Below, one piece after another: positions 1-64,000 of a stretch of DNA of 64,000 nucleotides. Source of the stretch: Micropterix aruncella. Lineage: Eukaryota > Arthropoda > Insecta > Lepidoptera > Micropterigidae. The position numbers and the translations under genes were made by a program. Location: assembly GCA_944548615.1 (NCBI GenBank), contig OX155973.1, forward strand, positions 3,056,215-3,120,214, in the 5' to 3' direction. Under the pieces are notes generated by a model, which made no database searches, was not told the DNA's origin, and was given only the letters and a program-made list of their open reading frames with translations. Every line of letters begins with the position of its first letter. Positions within the stretch are counted from its first letter, which is position 1.

Positions 1-218
1 CTCTGCATCTCTGCACCAGAACCTGGATGCACAATATAGCTAGCTGATTGCTAGATTGTTGCGGAAGCCAAATGCGTACCACTCAGCACTTGTTCTTCTA
101 TTTTGACATGTTACAAGAGTTACACGAACTATAAGCAATCAGCAGGACACAGAAGCTCAGTCTCTAAACTAAACTAGTGACATTGATTATAAAGCATATT
201 AGATTTCTCAATGCCATA

Positions 219-545
219 ACTAGAGTTTTCAACTACAACGGGCGAACCCGTCACCTCAGGAAGTTTTAACGATTAGTCGTTCTATCTCCCTGGAGTGAGC
301 GCAGAAGACTTGGACAAAACAGTCCACCATCAAGCTCCGCCACAAACCTGTAAGAGGCCAACGCCTTAACCGCGAGATAGCCAGGATTGTTACCCAGCGG
401 GCTTACACTCACGCCCTTACTTCCAATTGCGACCAGATTACTCCAGTCTCTCGATTGGTTACGAGTTCAAGGTCGCTTGCGCGGTCTTCTCCCTTACGAA
501 GCGGTGAAACGGTGTATACCGAATCTATCGCGGACAACAGCATCC
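219..545 (-). mobile_element. GC-rich retroposon, 5'-truncated copy
   Basis: Flanked by a 15-bp direct repeat TTTCTCAATGCCATA (204-218 and 546-560). The element reads on the minus strand; its 3' end is at 219 with hairpin ACGGG-TTCG-CCCGT. Compared with the 681-bp copy at 15349 it lacks the 5' half, as expected for reverse transcription from a 3' end. No coding seen. Confidence 0.8.
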
Positions 546-560
546 TTTCTCAATGCCATA

Positions 561-1135
561 GTACATTTTGACAACCCTTCTGCGCTGGCGAAATGCAGGT
601 GACACTGATAGCATTGTCCGACAAAACTAATAGGCCATTTATTTGGCAATCTTTGATAACATTGATAATATTTTTTTTTTATAAATGACTAGCTGATTAT
701 AAACAACCATTATTTAAACAATGATAACAATAATATCATTCAATTACTAGTGCCATCTATCACATTTTTATATAGGATGATGACATAACAGAAATAATAT
801 GGAGAGATTAAAATGCCATCTAATTAGTCTATTCAACATGTGTAAAATTAGTCTATTCATAGTGTGTAATTATTACGTATTGAAACCTGTAAACCAAATT
901 AAAAACCGACATCTGTAAGTAAATAATATTAAAATAATAAGAGCTATGATTTTAAAATTTTGAGTTAGGATTCTGTAATAGTGTGTTTAGAATGCGATCT
1001 ATTGGGCTATCAATCTTTAGAGAAGATTAACTGCTGGGGTGCCAAAAAGGCCAATGGATTTTTTGCGGTGGTTGACAGATCCGCGCGTAGCCATTTCGAT
1101 TGTCTCCATATATATTATATAAATATATAATATCG
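561..1135. other. AT-rich intergenic/intronic stretch
   Basis: No gene seen. A stretch around 689-770 (GATTATAAACAACCATTATT and AGTGCCATCTATC) resembles sequence flanking the retroposon at 15300-16070, so it is an old repeat. Confidence 0.45.
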
Positions 1136-1333
1136 CACCTCCGATCAAATACAGTAATAACTTGAAAAATTCCAATTATGGTGTCTCTTTATAAAAGTTT
1201 CTTCACTAGTGCCATTGACGAATCAGTGAAGTGACAGTTATAACTGTTTTTAGAAGTGTAAAATGAGAAATGGCGATAATTTTTATAAAGAAACACCATC
1301 ACCGGAAGTTATTACTGTATGTGATCGGAGGTG
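1136..1333. mobile_element. Hairpin MITE
   Basis: 198 bp whose two halves form a long imperfect inverted repeat: CACCTCCGATCAAATACAGT at the left and the complementary ACTGTATGTGATCGGAGGTG at the right, with pairing continuing through ATGGTGTCT / GAAACACCAT. Non-coding. Confidence 0.75.
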
Positions 1334-1350
1334 TAATATACGAGGGCGGG

Positions 1351-3193
1351 TCAATAAGTCTGTGACTTTTTGAATGAAACACATGTTTTCGGATAAAACA
1401 ATATTTTATTTTTCAACATTCTTCTTTGAGTTTTATACACTTTGTCCAACGTTTCTCCAATTTTTTTTATCCCTTCCAAAAAATAAGATTTGTCAAGGTC
1501 ATCAAAATAGGTATTTGTTTGTGAGATGATTTCATCGTTGGAGTCAAATCTCTTTCCGCCAGGCAGATGAGGGAGCAATTCGTAGCCCAATTCATGGATT
1601 TTTGCCATGGAAACTGCACGTGTGTGCACCCTTTCATTGTCCTGGTGGAAAAGAATTTTTTTCTTGGCCAAATGCGATCGTTTCTTTTCAAATCTTCATC
1701 AAATTGACCCAATAAGTTGGCATAATATTCGCCATTGCTTGTTTTACCCTTTTGAAGGTAATCAATGTGGATTATACCGCGTGCATCCCAAAAAACGGTC
1801 GCCATGACTTTATAGGCTGACAGACCCACCTTGGCCTTTTTTGGCGCCGATTCACCCAGAGAAACCCACTGTTTTGACTGCTGTTTGGTCTCTGGTGCCT
1901 TGTGGTGGATCCAAGTTTCATCCACAATTACGAAACGGTGCAAAAACTCATCCATATTGCGGTTGAACAACGCCAAACCGTCATGCGAAGTTGTCACTTG
2001 ATTGCGGAAACACCCATCTCGCGGAAAGCTTTCTCATACTTAAGTGATCATTCAAAATGGTAACCACTGAGCCATGTGAGATGCCTATGGCTTCCAGGGT
2101 TGGCAAAAACCCGGGTTTTATCAAAAAATATCTGCCCATTGGGTTATTTCGGGTTTTTTTGGGGATTTTCGGGCTTTTATGGGGAATTTCGGGTTTTTTC
2201 GGAGTTAATGAGAATTTTAAATTAATATATTTTAATTTTACATTTAATTTTATTTTATTACCATTTTACTGCATTTTGTTCTCCCAATCCAAATCTATTT
2301 ACTACTGAATAAAGTTGTAACACTACCATGAAGGGAACTCGCCCGAAAATCGTTGTTGTCAGTTGTCGGGGAGATCCCCTTTATTTTCACAATAGGATAA
2401 GAGATAGGATAGGACAGGATAAGAACCTAACAACCGCTAGTGGCGCTGTTTCGGCGCGAAAGTATTTAGTAGTAGTGCAAACGATTTTAAAACTAAATAG
2501 TGTATATTGAAGTGTGTATACGGGTCTTTGTAGCTTGAAGAGTATTGTAATAGTTTTGTAATAAATCAAGTTCAGTGTTCTACCATGTTTTTGCATCTTC
2601 TGCTGCCTATCCACGTAACAATATTATCCATAAGTTATCTTATAAATCATGCCAAAAGTAGTCGTCATTACATTTGTCCGGCCAGTTCTGCATCAACATT
2701 TGGAATGGTCTAGAGTAAATTACGGAACAGACTGGGTGTGTCACAAATACATCCTTTTTTTTCTTTTTGATAAAATATAAATGCTATATCCATTCATTGA
2801 TTTAATTATTATAAACAAGTATTTTTTTCAAAACCCACATTTGTCAAAAACCCTCGGGTTTTTTCAGGTGGTTTTTACCCAATTTAACCCAGTGGGTTTT
2901 TTCGGGTTGGGGAAAATCAAGCCAACCCTGATGGCTTCCATAATCTCTCTCACTTTCAATCTTCAATCGGCCAACACCATATTGTGAATTTTTTCAATTG
3001 TTTCGGGTGTAGAGACCTCAATTGGGCATCCAGAACGTTTGGCATCTTCCGTGCTTGTACGGCCACAACGAAATTCAGTAAACCACTTCTTTACCATTGA
3101 AATTGATGGTGCAGAGTCCCCATAGTATTTATCGAGCTTAGCCTTGGTTTGAGTGATGGTTTTTTTCCGCAAAAAATAATGCTTAATGAGCAC
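1351..3193 (-). pseudogene. Mariner transposase, interrupted and deleted
   Basis: N-terminal HTH part at 2941-3193 (MLIKHYFLRKKTITQTKAKL, then TRSGCP-like linker). The HTH is split by an 836-bp hAT-like insertion. The catalytic part (about 1351-1997) shows VDETWIHH (first Asp) and HQDNERVHT (second Asp), but the stretch that should carry the third Asp is deleted (LPHLP runs straight into GGKRF) and the frame shifts. The enzyme is dead. Family: mariner, irritans-like by eye. Confidence 0.8.
2095..2930. mobile_element. hAT-like non-autonomous element inside the mariner
   Basis: 836 bp with terminal inverted repeats CAGGGTTGGC / GCCAACCCTG and an 8-bp target duplication ATGGCTTC (2087-2094 and 2931-2938). 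Subterminal regions are rich in GGGTT/AACCC runs. No transposase frame. Confidence 0.8.
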
Positions 3194-3204
3194 GCGAAAT
3201 TATT

Positions 3205-3530
3205 TTTAATATGCTTTTATTAGGTCGACCTGTATGTAACTATGTAATGGAATTTAAGGTAACTGATTTTACCATCTTCCAAGGATCGTAGCGTCATGAA
3301 AATTAGCAGCTGTATGTAGTTCCGATGACAATACAATAATATGGTACTGTCGAACTGATCTGATGATGGAGTCGGAAGATATGAGCTGGAACTTCATGAT
3401 GGAACATCGTATCATAGCTGTGTTTGGACTTGTTAGAAAAGTCTTGGAATGAACTTTGACCACGATAAGGTTTCAAGATCTGATGATGAAGCCGGAAGAT
3501 AGGCATTTTTTGGTTTTTACGTGCATTTAT
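3205..3530. repeat. Dispersed repeat (copy of the 60.9-kb repeat)
   Basis: Nearly the same as 60949-61240: CTTTTATTAGGTCGACCTG start, then a unit containing TTCATGATGGAACATCG and GTGTTTGGACTTGTTAG. The right end ATTTATAAAAGCGTG mirrors the ACACGCTTTTATT left end of the other copy, suggesting short terminal inverted repeats. Confidence 0.65.
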
Positions 3531-3755
3531 AAAAGCGTGTATTTAGTGTTTTTTTAAACTATTAATTTATTTTTCAATTTTCTTCTCAAAACACGCGGTA
3601 GTCTGCTATCAATGGCTGTCATACACAAACTAATTGACGCAGCTTGTTCAAATTTTGACAGGATTCAACTGACAGTTGCCTGTTGACAGGAGCAGTGTTG
3701 CCCTTTCAGTTAAGAGGCGGTAAATTCAAAAAGTCACGGCCCTATTGACCCATCG

Positions 3756-4426
3756 TCATACATGACTAACAAGATTAGTTATCAGGAAACATCAGAAAAT
3801 TCATAAAAAAACGATATTGTTAGTACTTGTATACAAAATCGACCAAAAAAGATGCTGTACCGCGCGAAGGCTGGCTTCCGAAAGGTTAATCAATGTTTGG
3901 AACTACGAGTGCCATCTACTAAATATTTTAGTAGCTTATTTTCTTGGTATAATGTTATATCCTTACCCCTTCGGTGTCTTGAAGTAGTTGCACGCAGAGA
4001 ACGGTATCGTTAGGCCTCAGTTCCATGTGATGAGCGGCTAGTACCATAGGTGCCATACATCTTGTATCACTAGTTATCGCAAATAGCAAAGCTCGGCTTG
4101 ACCACAGCTGTCGTTCATCGTACATTCCTGGGAAATAGAAATTGCCAAATGAATGAAATAATTCTTCTGGCGTTCGTAAAAGAGTTGGGAAAAAGTGTTG
4201 TCCGGATCAGACCCTTATAAGAGTTTGGCGACTCCCACGAATAATCATAGTAATGTACAGCCTTAGCTAATAGTATCAGGCACCCTTATATTTTTATAAA
4301 ATTTTGGCAACTTTGCTCAGAACCATTTTTTTTAACAGTTTATTAATTTTGTTGATAATTTAGGTAACGCTCAAGGTTTTATTGGACCGTAGAACACCTG
4401 GCCGACACAAATCCTGCTTTTCGCAG
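3756..4426. other. Unassigned intronic sequence
   Basis: No coding or element ends recognised. CAATGTTTGGAACTACGAGT followed by GCCATCTAC (about 3893-3917) recurs at about 17340, so part is an old dispersed repeat. Confidence 0.4.
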
Positions 4427-4748
4427 GGTCAATGACCGCTGTGCGCGATATGTTTTTTGTCTTTCTTGCTTAGACATTAAAGTAGACACATACTTCGCTA
4501 CATTTTTCTCTTACGGCAGTCTGTTTAGTGTTGCGCTAGCTCACTGGTGTGCTGTATTACATCAGTGTAATTTTGAGTGTTGCAGTGTTGTTAAAATGCC
4601 TTTCGTGGGGTCAATGACCGCTGTGCGAGATGTATGTGTCTACTTTTTAGTCTTACACCAGTCTGTTCCGTGTTGCGCTAGCTTACTGGTGCGCTGTATT
4701 CCATCAGTGTGATTTTGTGTGTTGCAGTACCGTTAAAGTAGACACATA
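4427..4748. repeat. Tandem array, about 150-bp units (left part)
   Basis: Two-plus units containing GTCAATGACCGCTGT, GTAGACACATAC, CAGTCTGTT and TTGCGCTAGCTCACTGG. The array resumes at 6341 after a Tc1-like insertion. Confidence 0.8.
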
Positions 4749-6340
4749 CACTACTGTGAAAAAGTCTTCCAACAGTTACCCACAAAATAAACGAGGTGTC
4801 GTATTTTTGAAAGTAACTAAGTGAGCCCATTCCTTTTTTTGTCGGGCTTGTTCATTCATCGGAGGAGTCATAAAACTTTATTAGACATTTCTGCAACCTA
4901 CCTGGGTTGGGAAACAATAAGAAGAGTGGACAATAGTTAAATTTTCACAACATTCCGTTCTCGTCTTTACCTGAAAAAGGGGTTGTATTTAATACTAATG
5001 TTATTTCTGAGTAGTTGCATATTGAGCTCGTCGCAAAACGGTTATTGTGAAATAGTTTTTAATTCTCTCTGTGAATATTAAAAAAATATATAATTCGAAA
5101 TACCTGCCGCAGAAAATTATTTATATTGCTGTTGACCTGTGAACTGTTTTAATATATTTTATTAAAATGAATAAAATTAGTGCAATGGATCAGCAAAAAA
5201 ATATTATTCACCATAAAGAAGGATATTCAGTGCGAAAAATCCAACAATTGACTGGAAAATCTGTTTGTGGGATCTATAATGTGATCAAAAAATTCAAAAA
5301 TACCGGTCAAATCGAAGACTGTCCGAGGAGTGGAAGACCTAAAAAGATTGATGAATAATTAGAGCACTATAATGTGGTCTCATCCTTGAGGTCAAAAAAA
5401 AAACTTAAGCCGTGATCTGGCCCAGGATCTTAATGAGTCTTGCGGCGTTTTGGTGACCCCATCGGCGGTTCGAAAAGTCCTGCTGAAAAATAACCTTTGA
5501 GGGTGTGTGACCAAGCGGAAACCATTACTTCGTAAGAATAATCGTCAGAGACGATTAAAATTTGCCCAAGAACATAAAACTTGGACCATGGGCAGTGGAA
5601 AAGAGTCCTCTGGACAGACAAGTCCACATTCAAATTTTTAGATCTAATCGCAATTCGTCGGATGCCACGGAGAACAATATAAAGACAAGTGGTTGGCTGC
5701 AACGGTTAAGCACGAGGGAGGTTTTGTTATCGTTTAGGGGTATTTTTCGGTGAATGGGGTTGGACCCTTGGTCAGAATTCACGAGAGACTGTATTCAGAC
5801 GGGTACATGAATTACTAAAGCAGTACAGTTGTTGGATTTTTCGCACTGAATATCCTTCTTTATGGTGAATAATATTTTTTTGTCGATCCATTGCACAAAT
5901 TTTATTCATTTTAATAAAATATAATCGAAGAGTTCACAGGTCAACAGCAATATAAAGAATTTTCCGCGGCAGGGTTAAATGACGGTATTTCGAATTATAT
6001 ATTTTTTTTAATATTCGCAAAGAGAATCAAAAACTATTTCACAATAACCGTTTTGCGACGTGCTCAATATGCAATTACTCAAAAATAATATTAGTATTAA
6101 ATACAACCCCTTTTTCAGGTAAAGACGAGAACGGCATTTTGTGAAAATTTAACTATTGTCCACTCTTCTTATTGTTTCCCAACCCAGGTAGGTTGCAGAA
6201 ATGTCTAATAAAGTTTTATGACTCCGCCGATGAATGAACAAGCCCGACAAAAAAAGGAATGGGCTCACTTAGTTACTTTCAAAAATACGACACCTCGTTT
6301 ATTTTGTGGGTAACTGTTCGAAGACTTTTTCACAGTAGTG
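4749..6340 (+). mobile_element. Tc1-like fold-back element
   Basis: 1592 bp, starts CACTACTGTGAAAAAGTCTT and ends with its complement (...CACAGTAGTG), flanked by TA on both sides (4747-4748, 6341-6342). The inverted arms are about 500 bp each and include the transposase start codon and first codons: the right half repeats, in reverse, the 5' end of the element. Only 5' transposase sequence remains between. The insertion splits the 150-bp array precisely. Confidence 0.85.
5167..5760 (+). pseudogene. Tc1-like transposase, N-terminal remnant
   Basis: Starts MNKISAMDQQKNIIHHKEGY with the HTH helices SVRKIQQLTGKSVCGIYNVI and a GRPKK linker, then a stop at codon 64 where the related copy at 63595 reads on. 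Downstream fragments in shifted frames (SRDLAQDLNESCG, LKFAQEHKTW, then a VLWTDKSTF-like first catalytic Asp) show it decayed. The second half of the enzyme is absent, replaced by the inverted arm. Confidence 0.8.
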
Positions 6341-6560
6341 TACTTTGCTACTTTTTTGTCTTACGCCAGTCTGTTCCGTGTTGCGCTAGCTCACTCGTTT
6401 GCTTTATTCCATTAGTGTGATTTTGTGTATTGCAGTGCTGTTAAAATGCCTTTCGCGGGGTCAATGACCGCTGTATGTGTCTACTTTTTAGTCTTACGCC
6501 AGTCGGTTCCAAGTTGCGTTAGCTCGCTGGTGTGCTGTATTCCATCAGTGTTGTTAAAAT
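6341..6560. repeat. Tandem array, about 150-bp units (right part)
   Basis: Continues the array of 4427-4748 across the TA target (ACACATAC...CGCTAC), with two units carrying GGGTCAATGACCGCTGT and GCCAGTC. Confidence 0.8.
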
Positions 6561-6966
6561 GTCTTTACAGTGTAAAAAGTAAATATAACACATTATCGCT
6601 TGTGAATAAAAACAAGATTATAAAATGACTTGTAAAAGGTGAAACGTCAGTTAGTCTAGCGAAACTATATGGAGTAGGTCAAGATACAATCCACGACACG
6701 TCAGGAAACAAACTTAAAAGATAGTCTTAAACAGCTTCTGCCATTAATATGTGTCATCACTAGATATTTCCAGTAATCCGGCAGTGCTCCGGTCCGATAT
6801 CTGCCGGGGGACCGAGAGAACACTGCACACTTATACATTTTTTTGGCGGCACCAAAGTCAACCACTAGCATGCGGCCGGCCAGCACGCAAAGAGTTAAGA
6901 GCGATTGCCCGTAAAGGGGCAAGAGCGCGGATGCTACGCCTCATATAATAGAATAAAAATACAAAC

Positions 6967-61638
<54,672 letters not shown>

Positions 61639-61779
61639 CTGTAACAAGACAATGAAACAGTTTAGCTTAGACATTATTTATTTTTAATTTTATTTTAAAC
61701 AACATGATTTACAGACGAATGGCTATGATATTCGGTATACAGTACAATAAAACGTGCAGGTAAAACAAGTTATACCCAT

Positions 61780-62366
61780 TGCCGTTGGCTCATCGCATTC
61801 CACTACATCAGTCTTCTTTTCACCAACTCATTTAGCGTCCATTCTGCTCGACTTTGGAACCAGCTTCCGCATGCTATTCGTCATGCAACATCGTTGCCCT
61901 GCTTCAAGGCGTTACCGAAAGAACATTTTCTCCCTCAAAATATCAACTAAGAATCAACCCTCCCCCTTTCTCCTCCCCCCTTCCCCCTTCCGTTGGGTTG
62001 TTGATTGGATACTCATAAGAACTTTGTAATATCTATCATTTTTATATAAGTAGGTATTTTTTATTTTTATTTATCTGTAGTTCCTATGTATTTATTATCA
62101 AAATATACATATATTATATTATAAATTATATTTTTTATGTGTATGTATATGCACGTATGTTCGGATGTATGTATAAAATATATTTATGTGTATATGTTTA
62201 TGTATGTGAGCTGTATTGTTACTTTTATTTAATATTACACGGTTGGCTGTAAGAAATCGCTAAACGATAAGCCCGCCGTTTGTACTAAGTTAAAATAGAA
62301 TTTAAGTCTTCTTTACCAATGTAATTATTTTTGTTAGTACAATAAAGGTATTTTTCAGTTCATTTC
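61780..62366 (+). pseudogene. LINE RT C-terminal scrap and 3' UTR
   Basis: NSFSVHSARLWNQLPHAIRH then ATSLPCFKALPKEHFL, a UTR with GTATGTATGT-like repeats, and AGTACAATAAAGGTATTTT near 62337-62355. Confidence 0.7.
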
Positions 62367-62370
62367 ATTT

Positions 62371-62860
62371 TTTTATACCTAACTGAGCAAGAACGCCAGT
62401 ATCTAGGGACGCTGATATTTGACTTAGCATATTGCGAGCTGACATGTATGACGTTCGGTTATATAATTATTATTGGTATAAATTTCAAAACATTCATTCT
62501 TGAATAATACAAATACACAAGCACAAATAGTTATACCAACATACAAAAAAAATTTATATAGTAGTAAGAAATTATTATTAAACCCAACACCAATATATAG
62601 TAATACATAAATACAATAAATACATATTTAAAATAAATATATATACTAATATAAAATACTAATATACACAAAATGTACACGAATACATTAAATTGAAATA
62701 CCTCTAGTCTTAAACCTCGCATATACGTCTGGCATTTATTCTGGGGATGGTTGGGTACAACTCACTAAGCGTAAGAAGAGATGGCTGTCAATCTGCCACA
62801 TATATAAACTGCTTAGGGGACTCGTAGATAATCCGACCATCGAAGAATCCGACTTAGAAG
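62371..62860. other. AT-rich intronic stretch
   Basis: Simple AT-rich sequence; a 63-residue hydrophobic minus-strand frame (62531-62722) is Tyr/Ile-rich by composition only. Confidence 0.4.
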
Positions 62861-62864
62861 AATC

Positions 62865-63100
62865 GGTCTATTTGTACCCGCCAATTACTACCGTGCTAGG
62901 ACTCACGTATTGTTCGCGTTACCGCGAGCTAGAACTAACATTGTTCAACACTGCTTCACAGTGCTAACGCTTCGTACCCTAAATGCACTATGTTCAACTG
63001 AGCCAGAATTGGATATTTGGACAGTGGACTTAGCACAACTGCAAAGTACGGTAATGGCATTTCTTAGCAATCAAGTAATTAGATAAATATGTAGTATGTA
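62865..63100 (+). pseudogene. LINE RT C-terminal fragment
   Basis: RARTHVLFALPRARTNIVQH, then LRTLNALCSTEPELDIWTVD and LQSTVMAFLSNQVIR before a stop. Equivalent to the end of the LINE at 29478 (RANTNYRLNSYL...IDLFNMSVQQLKKLL). Confidence 0.7.
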
Positions 63101-63164
63101 GTTTTAAAATTGTTAAAAAGGAGTAACTAGTATAATAAGAAAGATTAGATAAACATTAGATATA

Positions 63165-64000
63165 CACTACTGTGAAAAAATCTTCGAACAGTTACCCACC
63201 AAATAAACGAGGTGTCGTATTTTTGAAAGTAACTACGTGCGCCCATTTCTTTTTTTTGTCGGGCTTGTTCATTCATCGGAGGAGTCATAAAACTTTATTA
63301 GACATTTCTGCAACCTACCAGGGTTGGGAAACAATTATAATAGTGGACAATGGTTAAATTTTCACAAAATGCCGTTCTCGTCTTTACCTGAAAAGAGGTT
63401 GTATTTAATGCTATTGTTATTTTTGGTAAGTTGCATATTGAGCACGTTGCAAAACGGTTATTGTGAAATAGTTTTTGATTCTCTTTGCGAATATTAAAAA
63501 AAGATATAATTCGAAATACCGTCGTTTAACCCTGCCGCGGAAAAATGTTTATATTGCTGTTGACCTGTGAACTCTTTTAATATATATTATTAAAATGAAT
63601 AAAAATAGTGCAATGGATCGACAAAAAATTATTATTCACCATAAAGAAGGACATTCAGTGCGAAAAATCCAACAATTGACTGAAAAATCTGTTTGTGGGA
63701 TCTATAATGTGATCAAAAAATTCAAAAATACCGGCCAAATCGAAGACTGTCCGAGGAGTGGAAGACCTAAAATAAAAGATGAAGAATCAGAGTACTATAA
63801 AGTGGTCTCATCCTTGAGGTCAAAAAAAAACTCAAGCCGTGATCTGGCCCAGGATCTTAATGAGTCTTGCGGCGTTTTGGCGACCCCATCGGCGGTTCGA
63901 AAAGTCCTGCTGAAAAATAATCTTCGAGGGTGTGTGACCAAGCGGAAACCATTACTTCGTAAGAATAATCGTCAGAGACGATTAAAATTTGCCCAAGAAC
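63165..64000 (+). mobile_element. Tc1-like element, cut by window end
   Basis: Starts CACTACTGTGAAAAAATCTT after TA (63163-63164); the first about 830 bp closely follow the element at 4749, including the long 5' region. Confidence 0.85.
63595..64000 (+). CDS. Tc1-like transposase, N-terminal 135 codons, open at window end
   Basis: MNKNSAMDRQKIIIHHKEGH, two HTH units (SVRKIQQLTEKSVCGIYNVI and LAQDLNESCGVLATPSAVRK), a GRPK linker, then RRLKFAQE at the edge. No stop or frameshift up to the edge, unlike the copy at 5167. The DDE catalytic residues would lie outside the window, so activity cannot be judged. Confidence 0.82.
   Translation, partial: MNKNSAMDRQKIIIHHKEGHSVRKIQQLTEKSVCGIYNVIKKFKNTGQIEDCPRSGRPKIKDEESEYYKVVSSLRSKKNSSRDLAQDLNESCGVLATPSAVRKVLLKNNLRGCVTKRKPLLRKNNRQRRLKFAQE

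Larger units (their letters stand above)
1341..3755 (-). mobile_element. Mariner element, broken
   Basis: Ends match as terminal inverted repeats (CGAGGGCGGGTCAATAAGTC at left; complement of GTGACTTTTTGAATT shared at both). Transposase reads on the minus strand from about 3193. Two foreign insertions lie inside (2095-2930 and about 3205-3530). TA sits directly left of the element. Confidence 0.8.

Overview
The window looks like AT-rich nuclear DNA from an insect, most likely a moth or butterfly. Evidence: spliced exons of an insect-type gene, RTE-type LINE tails ending in GAT/ATG runs, mariner, Tc1, hAT, piggyBac and Helitron remnants, a BEL/Pao LTR retrotransposon and a short mitochondrial insert. 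Nothing bacterial or viral-genome-like is present. All assignments were made by eye, without database searches.

One host gene spans almost the whole window on the minus strand. I could join twelve coding exons (61638 down to 6967) whose splice phases all match. They give about 744 residues, open at the N-terminal side and possibly at the C-terminal side. The product matches what I know of the insect protein Raw (dorsal closure / JNK-pathway regulator in Drosophila). It has two nucleoside 2-deoxyribosyltransferase-like segments (motifs FLGGSCNPTTWR and VYLGGSCAVRTSWR), an EF-hand-like loop between them, and a Ser/Arg-rich tail. Exons are 54-428 bp; introns run up to 13 kb and are filled with repeats.

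Layout, left to right. 1-6.6 kb: a GC-rich retroposon, a hairpin MITE, a mariner broken by a hAT-like insertion, and a tandem array split by a Tc1-like fold-back element. 7-14.5 kb: four raw exons among LINE pieces, the longest copy of an RLE-type LINE (628-residue ORF) and a Helitron-like element. 14.6-28 kb: a hAT relic, GC-rich retroposons in both orientations, four more RLE-LINE copies (two nested), an RNase H LINE, an RTE tail, and three raw exons. 28-37.4 kb: three raw exons, a one-stop LINE, tandem repeats, a 1.64-kb fold-back hAT, and RTE and mariner relics. 37.6-45.9 kb: an intact BEL/Pao element with apparently identical 1256-bp LTRs and a 5-bp target duplication. 46-61.6 kb: a piggyBac tail, hairpins, retroposons, a tRNA-derived SINE beside an ND1 NUMT, two very long AT-dinucleotide tracts, a 181-bp perfect palindrome, LINE tails, and three raw exons. 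62-64 kb: LINE tails and the 5' half of a Tc1-like element with an open reading frame running off the edge.

The strongest candidates for something undescribed are (i) a GC-rich retroposon of about 630-680 bp with 14-16 bp target duplications, a 3' ACGGG-TTCG-CCCGT hairpin, no poly(A) and no recognisable coding, present in at least nine pieces; and (ii) an RLE-type LINE family carrying the LTVPWE endonuclease signature, at least eight pieces, some nested in each other.
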